Numbered from the stretch's first letter, positions 1-7,793 are shown. The stretch: 64,000 bases of DNA from an uncultured bacterium (GCA_905215695.1 CAJMQN010000009.1:17011-81010), one strand, 5' to 3'. Notes: generated by a model not told the origin, from the letters alone. Program-made: numbers and translations.

Positions 1-553
1 CCTCCTGCTCGGTGGGAATCTCGTAGTCATAGACCTGCGACACGAAGATATTTTTGGTCAGAACGGTCAAATTTCCGTTCGGGTCGTTGCCATAGACGGG
101 CTTTCCGTCCGCGCCGTAATCCTGCCAGATTTCGATCGCCACGCCTCCCTCGTTCATGCCCTCCATCTCCAAAAGGAGCTGATAGAAGGAATTGGGGGAA
201 AGAAGTTCGGCATAGTGGTCGGTGAGCGCATTCTGAACGCCGTACGTCCCGATCATGGCGACGAGTTCCTCGTCGCTCATGTTCTCGTCGTAGTAGAGCG
301 AATTCTCCTTGATGGTCTTGAGCATCCAGTCCATGACCCTGCCCGCTTCGGACTTGGAGAGATTGCTGTAGAGAAGCCCCCCGAAGAACCCGAACACGAG
401 CATAAAGATCGCGAGCAAAATGGGAAACCACCTTGTCATGAAGGTGGGCTTTGGGTTCGCGCCCGCGGGCGCGGGGGTCTGCTGCGGAACAAAAGGTTCC
501 GCGATAAATTGGTCTTTTTCCTCGTCGGGCTGACGATTGTTGTTTTCGTCCAT
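1..553 (-). CDS. S41-family (C-terminal processing) peptidase, N-terminal part
   Basis: This gene runs off the left edge, so only about 184 residues of the N-terminus are visible. The start is the ATG at 553, preceded by an AAAGGATG-type ribosome binding site. A polar cytoplasmic head is followed by one membrane segment at about residues 40-62 (FPILLAIFMLVFGFFGGLLY). The next region (TIKENSLYYDE, then DHYAELLSPNSFYQLL) resembles the helical linker that precedes the PDZ domain in CtpA/CtpB proteases, where DPYS.Y..PEE is usual. The PDZ domain and the Ser-Lys catalytic residues lie outside the window. These proteases are membrane-anchored, act on the outer face of the membrane, and in sporulating Bacillota can take part in signalling. 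The family call is inferred from the linker alone. Confidence 0.55.
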   Translation of the reverse strand, partial: MDENNNRQPDEEKDQFIAEPFVPQQTPAPAGANPKPTFMTRWFPILLAIFMLVFGFFGGLLYSNLSKSEAGRVMDWMLKTIKENSLYYDENMSDEELVAMIGTYGVQNALTDHYAELLSPNSFYQLLLEMEGMNEGGVAIEIWQDYGADGKPVYGNDPNGNLTVLTKNIFVSQVYDYEIPTEQE

Positions 554-618
554 CACTCTGAAACATCCTTTTTTTGCGGGCAAATCGCCCTTCTCTTTTC
601 GGTGGTTCTTCCGCTCCC

Positions 619-1758
619 CTACTTGGCGAGCTTTTTGACCGCCTCGGCGACGGCAGGCGCGACCCGCCGGTCAAAAGCGCCGGGCAGGACGTAGTCCTCG
701 CAGAGCTCCTCCTCGGAAATCAGCGCGGCGAGCGCCTCCGCGGCGGCAATCTTCATCTCGTCGGTAATCGCGGAGACCCGCGCGTCCAGCGCGCCCCGGA
801 AGATTCCCGGGAACACGACGACGTTGTTGATTTGGTTGGGGAAATCCGACCGTCCGGTCGCGACGATGCGCGCACCCGCGGCTTTTGCCTCGTCGGGCAT
901 GATTTCGGGGGTGGGATTCGCCATCGCAAAGATAATGGGATCTTTTGCCATGGATTTGACCATCTCCTTGGTGAGCGCGCCCGGCGCGGAAACGCCGAGG
1001 AACACGTCCGCCCCGACGATCGCCTCGGGGAGCTTTCCGCGCACGCCCTCGAGGTTGGTAATCTCCGCAAGCTCGCACTTTGCGAAATTCATACCCGGAC
1101 GCCCCTTGTAGAGAATCCCCTCGCGGTCAATCATGAGAATGTTTTTCGCACCGTAGAGGTGTAAGAGCTTGCAGATCGCAGTCCCCGCCGCCCCCGGTCC
1201 GTTGATGACGATTTTGACGTCCTCTATTCTCTTATGGACAATCTTCAAAGCATTTATAAGCGCGCAGAGCGCAACCACGGCGGTGCCGTGCTGATCGTCG
1301 TGAAAGACGGGAATATCGAGTTCCTCTTTCAGCCGCCGTTCCACCTCGAAACAGCGAGGCGCGGAGATGTCCTCGAGGTTGATTCCGCCGAAACTCGGCG
1401 CAATCGCCTTGACTGTCGCGACAATCTCGTCGGTGTCCTGCGTGGAGAGCACGATCGGAATCGCGTCCACTCCGCCGAACTCCTTGAAGAGAACGGCTTT
1501 GCCCTCCATGACGGGAAGCCCCGCGAGCCCGCCGATATTCCCGAGCCCGAGCACCGCAGAGCCGTCCGAGACGACGGCGACGGTATTCCACTTCCGCGTA
1601 TAGACGTAGGCGTCCGCCGGATTCTTCGCAATTTCGAGGCAGGGCTGCGCCACGCCGGGCGTATAAGCCACCGCAAGTTCCTGCGGGTCGGAAACTTTCG
1701 ACCTCACCTTGACTTCAAGTTTTCCCTTCCATTCCCTGTGCGCATTCAGTGCGTCCAT
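619..1758 (-). CDS. NAD(P)-dependent malic enzyme
   Basis: This 379-residue protein should catalyse oxidative decarboxylation of malate to pyruvate and CO2 in the cytoplasm, using a divalent metal. It has the compact bacterial length, without the phosphotransacetylase extension found in MaeB. Visible motifs are VAYTPGVAQPC near residue 31 (catalytic Tyr region), SDGSAVLGLGNIG near 64, FHDDQHGTA near 150 (metal and substrate binding), the Rossmann motif NGPGAAGTAI near 183, and MANPTPEI near 275. It lies 44 bases downstream of a CdaR/PucR-type regulator on the same strand and not far from an OadB-like sodium pump subunit. This context suggests C4-dicarboxylate use linked to a sodium gradient. 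The cofactor preference cannot be read from the sequence. Confidence 0.95.
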   Translation of the reverse strand: MDALNAHREWKGKLEVKVRSKVSDPQELAVAYTPGVAQPCLEIAKNPADAYVYTRKWNTVAVVSDGSAVLGLGNIGGLAGLPVMEGKAVLFKEFGGVDAIPIVLSTQDTDEIVATVKAIAPSFGGINLEDISAPRCFEVERRLKEELDIPVFHDDQHGTAVVALCALINALKIVHKRIEDVKIVINGPGAAGTAICKLLHLYGAKNILMIDREGILYKGRPGMNFAKCELAEITNLEGVRGKLPEAIVGADVFLGVSAPGALTKEMVKSMAKDPIIFAMANPTPEIMPDEAKAAGARIVATGRSDFPNQINNVVVFPGIFRGALDARVSAITDEMKIAAAEALAALISEEELCEDYVLPGAFDRRVAPAVAEAVKKLAK

Positions 1759-1802
1759 TCTGTATTCCTCCTCGTATTGTTGTCGAAAACGCTTCCGGCA
1801 TT

Positions 1803-2864
1803 CTATCCCTTGATTTTATTGTATAACAGCATGACAATCCGAAAGGTGACCGCGTCGGTAAATTTCCGGATATTGAGCCCCATGCTCCGCTCGATTTTGT
1901 CGAGGCGGTACATGAGCGTGTTGCGGTGCATGTAGAGAATGCGCGCCGTCTCGCTGATATTGAGGCTGTTGTTCAAAAACTCCTCCGCGGTGCTCATCAT
2001 ATCATCGTCCGAGAGAATCTCCCTCGCCCCCGCGTCCAATAGCACCCGCAAATACCCTTTGAGCGTATCCACGTCGATATCGTCGATCATCTTCATGAGG
2101 ATGTATTCCTTATAGGAATGCACCTTGGACTTGCGGTTGATCTGCATGCCGATTCGAATGGCGGTCTGGCACTCCGCGAACACGGACGCAATCTCGTAGA
2201 GGGACTTTGCCACAGGTCCCGTGCCGATGTTGACGTCCGAAAAATTGAGTTCCATCTCGATGCTCCCCGAGAGCAGTTCGGCAAACTCCACCGCCGAGAG
2301 AAAGACGTCGTCCGCGCTCACGAACTTGACGTAAGCGACCTGATTGTCCGCCACTATGACGGGCGTGTCCTGACTGTTGTCCGAAAAATTGGTCAGAAAG
2401 GAAAAGATTTCCCCGACCTCTTCGGGCTTCGCCTCGATGAGCGTGACAAAACACGCCCCTTCGGGCGCGGAATAGTTCTGAATAAATTTCCCGATTTCCG
2501 CCGTGTCGAATTCCCCGAGAAGAATCGCCTTTAATGCGTCGCTCTTGGAGAGGTGCGCGTCCGTCGCGGAAGCGCCGAGCTCCATGAGCGCGGAGACCAT
2601 ATAGGCGTAATTGCGGGACACGAGGTCGCTCCCCGAAATGATGCCGATATACGGCTCTTTGGCAATGTTGACGGTAAAGTAGGTCAGGTCATTGAGCTTG
2701 TCCGAACAAACGCCCTCGGAAAAGTCCTTGACGTGCCGAAAATTGAAGTTTGCGCCCTGCGCCTTGGTGGAGCAGACCAGCTTGCCGAAGATGTCATAGA
2801 CGTCGATATCGAGACCGGTCTTTTGCTTGATTCCGCGCAGGACTCTCTCAAATTTATTCTGCAT
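1803..2864 (-). CDS. CdaR/PucR-family transcriptional regulator
   Basis: This is a 353-residue putative regulator. The last 60 residues contain the PucR-type helix-turn-helix (LNISETARILYMHRNT, then LMYRLDKIE), which is diagnostic for the sugar-diacid regulator (CdaR)/PucR family. The N-terminal half looks like a ligand-sensing domain and the middle like the GGDEF-related CdaR region. The ATG at 2864 has a GAAGGAGA ribosome binding site. Upstream lies a likely promoter with TATAAT in the extended context TTTGGTATAAT (minus strand, about 2889-2894). The gene is immediately upstream of malic enzyme and probably controls it, the OadB block, or both. The effector, a dicarboxylate or diacid, is inferred from family and context only. 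Confidence 0.85.
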   Translation of the reverse strand: MQNKFERVLRGIKQKTGLDIDVYDIFGKLVCSTKAQGANFNFRHVKDFSEGVCSDKLNDLTYFTVNIAKEPYIGIISGSDLVSRNYAYMVSALMELGASATDAHLSKSDALKAILLGEFDTAEIGKFIQNYSAPEGACFVTLIEAKPEEVGEIFSFLTNFSDNSQDTPVIVADNQVAYVKFVSADDVFLSAVEFAELLSGSIEMELNFSDVNIGTGPVAKSLYEIASVFAECQTAIRIGMQINRKSKVHSYKEYILMKMIDDIDVDTLKGYLRVLLDAGAREILSDDDMMSTAEEFLNNSLNISETARILYMHRNTLMYRLDKIERSMGLNIRKFTDAVTFRIVMLLYNKIKG

Positions 2865-2888
2865 TGAAAATCTCCTTCCCGCCCATTA

Positions 2889-2919
2889 TACCAAATCCGA
2901 CAGCTTTTGAAAACAAAAA
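2889..2919 (-). promoter_or_regulatory. Promoter of the CdaR-like gene
   Basis: On the minus strand TTTTCA, a 17-base spacer and TATAAT precede the CdaR-like gene. The -10 box is in the context TTTGGTATAAT, which supplies an extended TGn motif. The same TTTGGTATAAT string is found at two other promoters in this window (about 21.49 and 22.27 kb). Confidence 0.6.
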
Positions 2920-2937
2920 AAGAGTGAAAATCCGGCG

Positions 2938-2976
2938 AAAAAAAACGCCGCGCGATTTCCCCGCGCGGCGTTTTCC
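2938..2976 (-). terminator. Rho-independent terminator after the OadB block
   Basis: An 11-base GC-rich stem (AACGCCGCGCG pairing with CGCGCGGCGTT) is followed on the minus strand by a run of eight T. It lies just after the stop of the small OadG-like gene and before the CdaR promoter, so it ends the OadB transcript. Confidence 0.85.
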
Positions 2977-3108
2977 CTATTTACGAAAAACCTTATTGAG
3001 AATCCAAACCACCAGCATGACAGCCAAAATGACGACGAAAATGGACAGATACCCTTTCCAAGAAATTTCCAGTGCCTGCAAGACGCCGAGGATTGCGGAT
3101 AAAATCAT
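2977..3108 (-). CDS. OadG-related small transporter subunit
   Basis: This 43-residue protein has a strong ribosome binding site (AAAGGAGGAAAT) and begins 13 bases after the stop of the OadB-like gene. It consists of a short amphipathic head, one membrane helix at about residues 20-38 (YLSIFVVILAVMLVVWIL) and a basic tail (NKVFRK). Sodium-pumping decarboxylases have a small one-helix gamma subunit (OadG) that helps assemble the complex in the membrane. Very short OadG-related proteins are known next to beta subunits. Position, size and topology fit that role, although no residue-level signature is visible. It is followed at once by a terminator, so it ends a two-gene transcript. Confidence 0.65.
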   Translation of the reverse strand: MILSAILGVLQALEISWKGYLSIFVVILAVMLVVWILNKVFRK

Positions 3109-3121
3109 GATATTTCCTCCT

Positions 3122-4276
3122 TTAAACCAAAGCTACGAGGGACAGAATCGCGCCGCCCGCAACGACCGAGCCGATCTGTCCGGCGACGTTCGCGCCGACC
3201 GCCTGCATGAGAATGTGGTTTTCGGGATCCTCGGAGAGCGCAAGTTTCTGCGCGACCCGCGCCGCCATCGGGAAGGCGGAGATCCCCGCCGCGCCGATGA
3301 TGGGATTGATTTTGTTCTTTGAAAACAGGTTCATGACCTTCGCGCAGAGCACGCCGAACACGGTATCAAAGACGAATGCGAACAGCCCCAATACGATAAT
3401 CATGACCGTCTTAATATCCACGAACTGCGCCGCCTTCATGGTGGAAGCAATGGTAATTCCGAGCAGAAGGGTGATGATATTCGCAAAGGCAGTCTGCGCC
3501 GTCTCCGAAAGATTGTTCAATACGCCGCACTCCTTGATGAGGTTACCGAACATGAGGAATCCGACGAGAGAGACGGACATCGGCGCGATGAGTCCGGCGA
3601 TGAGCGTCACCGCGATGGGAAAGATGATTTTCGTTGTCTTGGATACCTGCGAAGGCTTGTAGTCCATGCGGATCATGCGCTCTTTTTTGGTCGTGATGAG
3701 TTTGACGACCGGGGGCTGTACGATGGGCACGAGCGCCATATAGGAGTACGCCGCAACCATAATCGGCGCGAGATACCCGCTCTTTAAAACCATCGCGACG
3801 AGAATCGCCGTCGGACCGTCCGCCGCGCCGATCATGCCGATCGAGACCGAGTCCTCGAGCGCGAAATCAAAGATCGGGAGTCCCGTGCCCGCGAGCGCCT
3901 CCGCGATGATGATCGTGACGAAGATGCCCGCCTGCGCCGCCGCGCCAAAGATAAAGAGTTTCGGATTGGCAAGCAGCGGTCCGAAATCGATCATCGCGCC
4001 GATGCCGATGAACAGGAGAATGGGCAAAGCCTCCGCCGCCTCGATTCCGACGGAGAAGAGCCAATCGAGAATGCCCGCGACGGGTTCTCCGCCCACACTG
4101 CCGTTGATCGCCCCCGAAAAGGGAATGTTGACGAGAATCGCCCCGAATCCCATGGGAAGGAGCAGAGCGGGCTCCATGTTCTTGCGGATGGCGAGCCAGA
4201 TGAGAATACAGCCCACCAACCACATGACCACCTGCTGCCAGGTGACCGCCGCAAAGTTTTTGTACAGAAAATCCAT
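3122..4276 (-). CDS. Sodium ion-translocating decarboxylase, beta subunit (OadB/GcdB type)
   Basis: This is a 384-residue, highly hydrophobic polytopic protein of about nine membrane segments. Oxaloacetate, glutaconyl-CoA and methylmalonyl-CoA decarboxylase beta subunits couple decarboxylation of carboxybiotin to sodium export. Family motifs visible are the first helices with LLFIGIGAMIDFGPLL near residue 95 and the DSVSIGMIGAADGPTAI region near 155, which holds the essential Asp of the ion path. Near the C-terminus is GAAGISAFPMAARVAQ. The ATG at 4276 is preferred to an upstream in-frame start because a GGAGGA site precedes it. The alpha (carboxyltransferase) and biotin carrier subunits are not in the window, so the substrate is unknown. 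The gene is preceded by a riboswitch-like leader with its own promoter. Confidence 0.92.
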   Translation of the reverse strand: MDFLYKNFAAVTWQQVVMWLVGCILIWLAIRKNMEPALLLPMGFGAILVNIPFSGAINGSVGGEPVAGILDWLFSVGIEAAEALPILLFIGIGAMIDFGPLLANPKLFIFGAAAQAGIFVTIIIAEALAGTGLPIFDFALEDSVSIGMIGAADGPTAILVAMVLKSGYLAPIMVAAYSYMALVPIVQPPVVKLITTKKERMIRMDYKPSQVSKTTKIIFPIAVTLIAGLIAPMSVSLVGFLMFGNLIKECGVLNNLSETAQTAFANIITLLLGITIASTMKAAQFVDIKTVMIIVLGLFAFVFDTVFGVLCAKVMNLFSKNKINPIIGAAGISAFPMAARVAQKLALSEDPENHILMQAVGANVAGQIGSVVAGGAILSLVALV

Positions 4277-4344
4277 AAATCGTCCTCCTCCGTTTGCCTC
4301 TCCCGAGGACACCGTCCTCTCCGAAACTCTTTTGCCGCGCCCGC

Positions 4345-4486
4345 AAAAAAAGACGAGACCGAAAATGCTTTGCGCATTTTCGGTCTCGTCTTCTATAGCG
4401 CCGCCAGAACGGGATTCCCGAACTTGCTGTTGGCGTGCGCGACGCGGAATCTTTCCCTTCCGCGCAGACTACTCCCCAAAAAAGTT
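4345..4486 (-). promoter_or_regulatory. Riboswitch-like leader (yybP-ykoY-like variant) with terminator, ahead of the OadB gene
   Basis: Read on the minus strand, the leader begins TTTTTTGGGGAGTAG, contains a central stem with GCCAACAGC, and ends GACGAGACCGAAAATG. The 5' U-run and GG can pair with CCGAAAA to close a P1 helix. GGGGAGTAG and GAGACC are hallmark elements of yybP-ykoY manganese riboswitches. The 3' P1 strand is also one arm of a perfect 18-base terminator stem (4351-4368 with 4374-4391) followed by a T-run, which is the usual ON-switch architecture. The loop that reads CAACATACTG in the mntP riboswitch of this same window reads CAACAGCAAG here, so metal specificity is uncertain. 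It could be a variant class. Confidence 0.6.
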
Positions 4487-4502
4487 TTCTTACAATGACA
4501 GT

Positions 4503-4531
4503 ATATTATCACAACTCAAAAAATTTGACAA
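4503..4531 (-). promoter_or_regulatory. Promoter of the OadB leader RNA
   Basis: On the minus strand TTGTCA, exactly 17 bases and TAATAT form a good housekeeping-type promoter, with an extended TGA before the -10 box. Predicted transcription would start just before the riboswitch-like leader. The OadB transcript is therefore independent of the flavin reductase gene upstream. Confidence 0.75.
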
Positions 4532-4536
4532 GCGAT

Positions 4537-5235
4537 TCAGCGCGACTTGCGCCCCGCTTTTTTCTTTTTCCGAACGCTGAACCCGAAGGAACCGAGTTTC
4601 CTGCCCAGCGCGAAATACTCCCCGTGCGCGTAGGCGGCAAGCCCCGCCGATTCGAGATGCAGTTTTCCCGCGTCGTCCACAAGTTCCTCTTGGACGTCCG
4701 CGCAGAGAATCTCCGCGAGAAAGAGGTCGTGCGAGCCGAGGGGCGTCACCGAGCGCACCCGGCATTCGAGGCTCAGTGGGCTCTCCGCGATCAGGGGACA
4801 GCCGACGGCATTCGCCCGTTCCCGGGTCAGCCCGCAGGCGTCGAATTTGTCGATTTCCCGCCCGCTCTTTACGCCGCAGAAATCCGCCGCCCGCACGAGT
4901 TTTTCGCTCACGAGATTGACAGCGAATTCCCCGCTCTCCGAAATCAGCGCGTGCGAGAACCGTTCCTTTCGCACCGAAAGGGTCAGCATGGGCGGCTGCG
5001 TGTTGACGATGCCCGTCCAGGCGACCGTGAACACGTTGTCCCGCGCCGATTCCGTCCGCCCGTTTTCCCCCGCGCCCTTCTCGTTTTTCTCGCCGCAGAC
5101 CGTCGATTCGACGTCCTTTCCGTTATTCACTCCATAGTCCGTCGATTCCGCACCCTTTCCGCTCCCGCGGCAGGTCACGAGCACGGCGGGTACGGGCGCG
5201 AGCAGGGTTCCCGCCTTCCATTGCAATTTCGCCAT
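4537..5235 (-). CDS. Flavin reductase family protein with internal insertion
   Basis: This 232-residue protein looks like a flavin reductase-like FMN-binding protein. The family pattern is visible as LAPVPAVLVTC, then FTVAWTGIVNTQPPMLTLSVRKERFSHALI, then EFAVNLVSEKLVRAADFCGVKSGREIDKF. Such proteins bind FMN as split-barrel dimers and are often linked to NAD(P)H-dependent flavin reduction or small-molecule redox. The start is the ATG at 5235 with a GGGAGAAAG site, rather than an upstream TTG. Between the first strand (VLVTC) and the conserved FTVAWTG strand there are about 45 extra hydrophilic, Gly/Glu/Asn-rich residues, where typical members have about 10. The last 20 residues are basic (SVRKKKKAGRKSR). 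It has its own neighbours' terminators on both sides, so it is probably monocistronic. Confidence 0.85.
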   Translation of the reverse strand: MAKLQWKAGTLLAPVPAVLVTCRGSGKGAESTDYGVNNGKDVESTVCGEKNEKGAGENGRTESARDNVFTVAWTGIVNTQPPMLTLSVRKERFSHALISESGEFAVNLVSEKLVRAADFCGVKSGREIDKFDACGLTRERANAVGCPLIAESPLSLECRVRSVTPLGSHDLFLAEILCADVQEELVDDAGKLHLESAGLAAYAHGEYFALGRKLGSFGFSVRKKKKAGRKSR

Positions 5236-5253
5236 ACGCCTTTCTCCCAATAA

Positions 5254-5292
5254 AAAGAGCCCGACTTTTATCGGGCTCTCTCTCGCTTTTTA
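5254..5292 (-). terminator. Terminator after the sugar ABC ATPase gene
   Basis: A stem of AGAGCCCGA with TCGGGCTCT around a TTTTA-type loop is followed on the minus strand by TTTTTATT. It lies three bases past the stop of the ABC ATPase gene and overlaps the start region of the flavin reductase leader. Confidence 0.8.
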
Positions 5293-5295
5293 AAC

Positions 5296-6495
5296 TTATC
5301 TCGACAGAATGCTCATCTGCGTGTCCTTGTCGAACATGTGGATGTGCTGTACGTCGAAGGCGACCTTGATGATCTCGTCGCGCTTTGCGGGCGAACGGGG
5401 ATCGACCTTCGCGACGAGAATCGTCGAGTTGTCGTCCACGATGGACTGCACGGCTGCCATTCCGTCGAGGTCCTCCTCCTCTTCTTCATGATGCGTCTCG
5501 AGGTTGAGGTTGCAGTACAGGAGGGTCTCCGAACCGAGTTTCTCCACAACATCGACCTTGCACTCGACAACGGACTTCGGGCTCGAGGAGATGAAGACTT
5601 CCTCGTCGTGAATGTCCTCGGGACGAACGCCGAGAACGATGGTCTTCTCTTCCTTGATGATGTTCTCGAGGTCGATAATCTTGCTTGCCTTGGACTCGGG
5701 AATCTCAATGGTGTTCCCCGCGAAGTGCACAAGCACCGCCTTGCCCTTCTTGGAAATCGTAGCGTCAAAGAAGTTCATCTGCGGCGTGCCGATAAAGCCC
5801 GCGACAAAGAGGTTGACAGGATAGTCGTAGAGGTTCTGCGGCGTATCGACCTGCTGCATGATGCCGTCCTTCATGACGACGATTCTCGTACCCATGGTCA
5901 TCGCCTCGATCTGATCGTGCGTGACGTAGATGAAGGTCGTAGCCAGTCTGTTGTGAAGTTTGGTAATCTCCGTTCTCATCTGCGCGCGGAGTTTCGCGTC
6001 CAAGTTGGACAGAGGTTCGTCGAGAAGGAATACTTTGGGCTCGCGGACGATCGCACGTCCGAGCGCGACACGCTGTCTCTGACCGCCGGAGAGCGCCTTC
6101 GGCTTACGGGAGAGGTACATCTCGATACCGAGGATACGCGCAGCCTCTTTGACCCTCGCGTCGATTTCGGGCTTGGGCATCTTGCGGAGCTTGAGACCGA
6201 ACGCCATGTTGTCGTAAACGGTCATGTGGGGATACAGCGCGTAGTTCTGGAAAACCATCGCGATGTCGCGGTCCTTCGGGACAACGTCGTTGACGAGACG
6301 ACCGTCGATGTACAGCTCGCCGCTCGAAATGTCCTCGAGACCCGCAATCATCCGGAGCGTCGTAGATTTTCCGCAGCCGGAAGGTCCGACAAAGACGATA
6401 AACTCCTTGTCCTCGATGTCGAGGTTGAAGTTGTCAACCGCTTTGACGCCGCTCGGATATATTTTGCATATATCTTTCAAAACTACACTTGCCAT
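5296..6495 (-). CDS. Sugar ABC transporter ATP-binding protein (UgpC/MsmK family)
   Basis: This 399-residue protein is the ATPase of a carbohydrate importer. Motifs in order are Walker A GPSGCGKST near residue 38, Q-loop VFQNYALYPHMTVYDN near 82, signature LSGGQRQRV near 135, Walker B VFLLDEPLSNLDAKLR near 155 and the H-loop YVTHDQ near 190. The C-terminal part is the TOBE/MalK-type regulatory domain (GVRPEDIH). It contains an acidic insertion with five Glu in a row (HHEEEEEDLDG). The start is the ATG at 6495 with a GGGAGG site. No permease or binding-protein gene is adjacent. Orphan MsmK-like ATPases that energise several distant importers are known in Bacillota, and this gene may be one. 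Confidence 0.93.
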   Translation of the reverse strand: MASVVLKDICKIYPSGVKAVDNFNLDIEDKEFIVFVGPSGCGKSTTLRMIAGLEDISSGELYIDGRLVNDVVPKDRDIAMVFQNYALYPHMTVYDNMAFGLKLRKMPKPEIDARVKEAARILGIEMYLSRKPKALSGGQRQRVALGRAIVREPKVFLLDEPLSNLDAKLRAQMRTEITKLHNRLATTFIYVTHDQIEAMTMGTRIVVMKDGIMQQVDTPQNLYDYPVNLFVAGFIGTPQMNFFDATISKKGKAVLVHFAGNTIEIPESKASKIIDLENIIKEEKTIVLGVRPEDIHDEEVFISSSPKSVVECKVDVVEKLGSETLLYCNLNLETHHEEEEEDLDGMAAVQSIVDDNSTILVAKVDPRSPAKRDEIIKVAFDVQHIHMFDKDTQMSILSR

Positions 6496-6535
6496 TATTT
6501 TGCCTCCCAGCATATCATTTTTAAACTGTATCTAT

Positions 6536-6564
6536 AGTATATCCTATTTTGTATAAAAGCACAA
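6536..6564 (-). promoter_or_regulatory. Promoter of the sugar ABC ATPase gene
   Basis: On the minus strand TTGTGC, 17 bases and TATACT lie about 40 bases upstream of the start codon. The region to 6605 shows no further gene. Confidence 0.65.
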
Positions 6565-6605
6565 TGGGCAGAATTCACAAAAAAATCATATCCGCCTTAT
6601 AAATC

Positions 6606-6634
6606 TTGCACAATTTCAAACTTTGTACTATAAT
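6606..6634 (+). promoter_or_regulatory. Promoter of the arginine biosynthesis operon
   Basis: TTGCAC and a perfect TATAAT are separated by exactly 17 bases. Transcription would start near 6641, leaving a leader of about 90 bases that contains the ARG boxes. Confidence 0.8.
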
Positions 6635-6659
6635 ATCTACAGGAAAGTCCGCCAATTTC

Positions 6660-6697
6660 GTTGCATATTTATACACGAAGTTGTATAATTTTAAAAA
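6660..6697 (+). promoter_or_regulatory. Tandem ARG boxes (ArgR/AhrC operator)
   Basis: TGCATATTTATACA at 6662-6675 matches the ARG box half-site pattern TGNATWWWWATNCA exactly. A second, weaker copy, TGTATAATTTTAAA, lies at 6682-6695. The centres are 20 bases apart, so two 18-base boxes would be separated by 2 bases, as in known paired ArgR operators. The site lies between the promoter and argC, so a bound hexamer would block transcription in arginine excess. Confidence 0.7.
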
Positions 6698-6729
6698 ATC
6701 AGTACTTTTTCGGGAGAATTAGACAAAAA

Positions 6730-7770
6730 ATGATCCGGGTTTCCATTATCGGAGCCAACGGCTACACCGGGCTCGAACTCATGAGCATTCTGCAAAATCA
6801 CCCCGACGCGAAGATTTCGCACGTCGTCTCGCGGAGCAACGCGGGCACGCTCGTCCGGGACATGTACCCCACCCTGCACGCCTTCGGAAATCTCGCCTTC
6901 GAGGACCTCGACGTCGAGACCGTCGCAAAGGATTCGGACGTCGTATTCACCGCCCTGCCCCACGCCGCAAGCGCGGAGATCGGCGGAAAGTTTTACGACC
7001 TCGGATGCCGGGTCGTCGATCTCTCGGCGGACTACCGCTACCGGGATATCGACCTCTACGAGAAGTGGTACAAGGTCACCCACCCCCGCAGAGACCTCGC
7101 CGCGCTCTCCGTCTATGGACTGCCCGAACTCAATCGGGAACAAATCAGGGGCGCGCGGCTCGTCGGCAATCCCGGGTGCTATACGACCTGTTCCATTCTC
7201 TCCCTCTTTCCGCTCTTAAAGCGCGGACTCGTCGGGACGGACAACCTCATCATCGACGCGAAGTCCGGCACGAGCGGCGCGGGCAGAAAGGCGGACGTCC
7301 ATTTCGGATTCGTCGAGGTCAACGAGAATTTCAAAGCCTACGGCGTCACCACGCACCGGCACACTTCCGAAATCGAGGAGGTGCTCTCCGGACAGGCGGG
7401 AAAACCCGTTCTCCTCTCCTTTACCCCCCACCTTCTGCCCGTCGAGCGCGGCATTCTCGCAACCTGTTACGCCAACCTCGCGGAGGGCGTGACCGCGGAG
7501 GACATCTACGGCGCCTATCGGGAGCAGTACGCGGGCGAACCCTTTGTCAGGTTCTATCCCGAGGGCACGCTTCCCGAACTCAAGTGGGCGAAACACTCCA
7601 ACTTCTTCCACGTCGGGTTCAAGGTTGACAAACGGCTCAACCGCGTCGTCGTCGTGGGCGTTTTGGACAACCTTGTCAAGGGCGCAAGCGGGCAGGCTGT
7701 CGAAAATATGAATCTCATGTTCGGACTTGACGAGTCCGAAGGGCTCGCTTTCCCGGCGAAATATCTTTAA
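6730..7770 (+). CDS. argC: N-acetyl-gamma-glutamyl-phosphate reductase
   Basis: This 346-residue enzyme reduces N-acetylglutamyl phosphate to the semialdehyde with NADPH, the third step of arginine synthesis. Motifs are the N-terminal nucleotide fold VSIIGANGYTGLEL, the catalytic cysteine in VGNPGCYTTCSIL near residue 147, and the KSGTSGAGR loop near 182. The ATG at 6730 is chosen because the protein then begins in the usual way (MIRVSIIGANGYTG) and a GGGAGA site precedes it. An upstream in-frame ATG at 6661 would lie inside the ARG box. It is the first gene of argC-argB-argD-argF-GNAT, with gaps of 9-23 bases, so the five genes form one operon. Confidence 0.97.
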   Translation: MIRVSIIGANGYTGLELMSILQNHPDAKISHVVSRSNAGTLVRDMYPTLHAFGNLAFEDLDVETVAKDSDVVFTALPHAASAEIGGKFYDLGCRVVDLSADYRYRDIDLYEKWYKVTHPRRDLAALSVYGLPELNREQIRGARLVGNPGCYTTCSILSLFPLLKRGLVGTDNLIIDAKSGTSGAGRKADVHFGFVEVNENFKAYGVTTHRHTSEIEEVLSGQAGKPVLLSFTPHLLPVERGILATCYANLAEGVTAEDIYGAYREQYAGEPFVRFYPEGTLPELKWAKHSNFFHVGFKVDKRLNRVVVVGVLDNLVKGASGQAVENMNLMFGLDESEGLAFPAKYL

Positions 7771-7793
7771 TCTCTATTATTAAGGAAAAAGCA

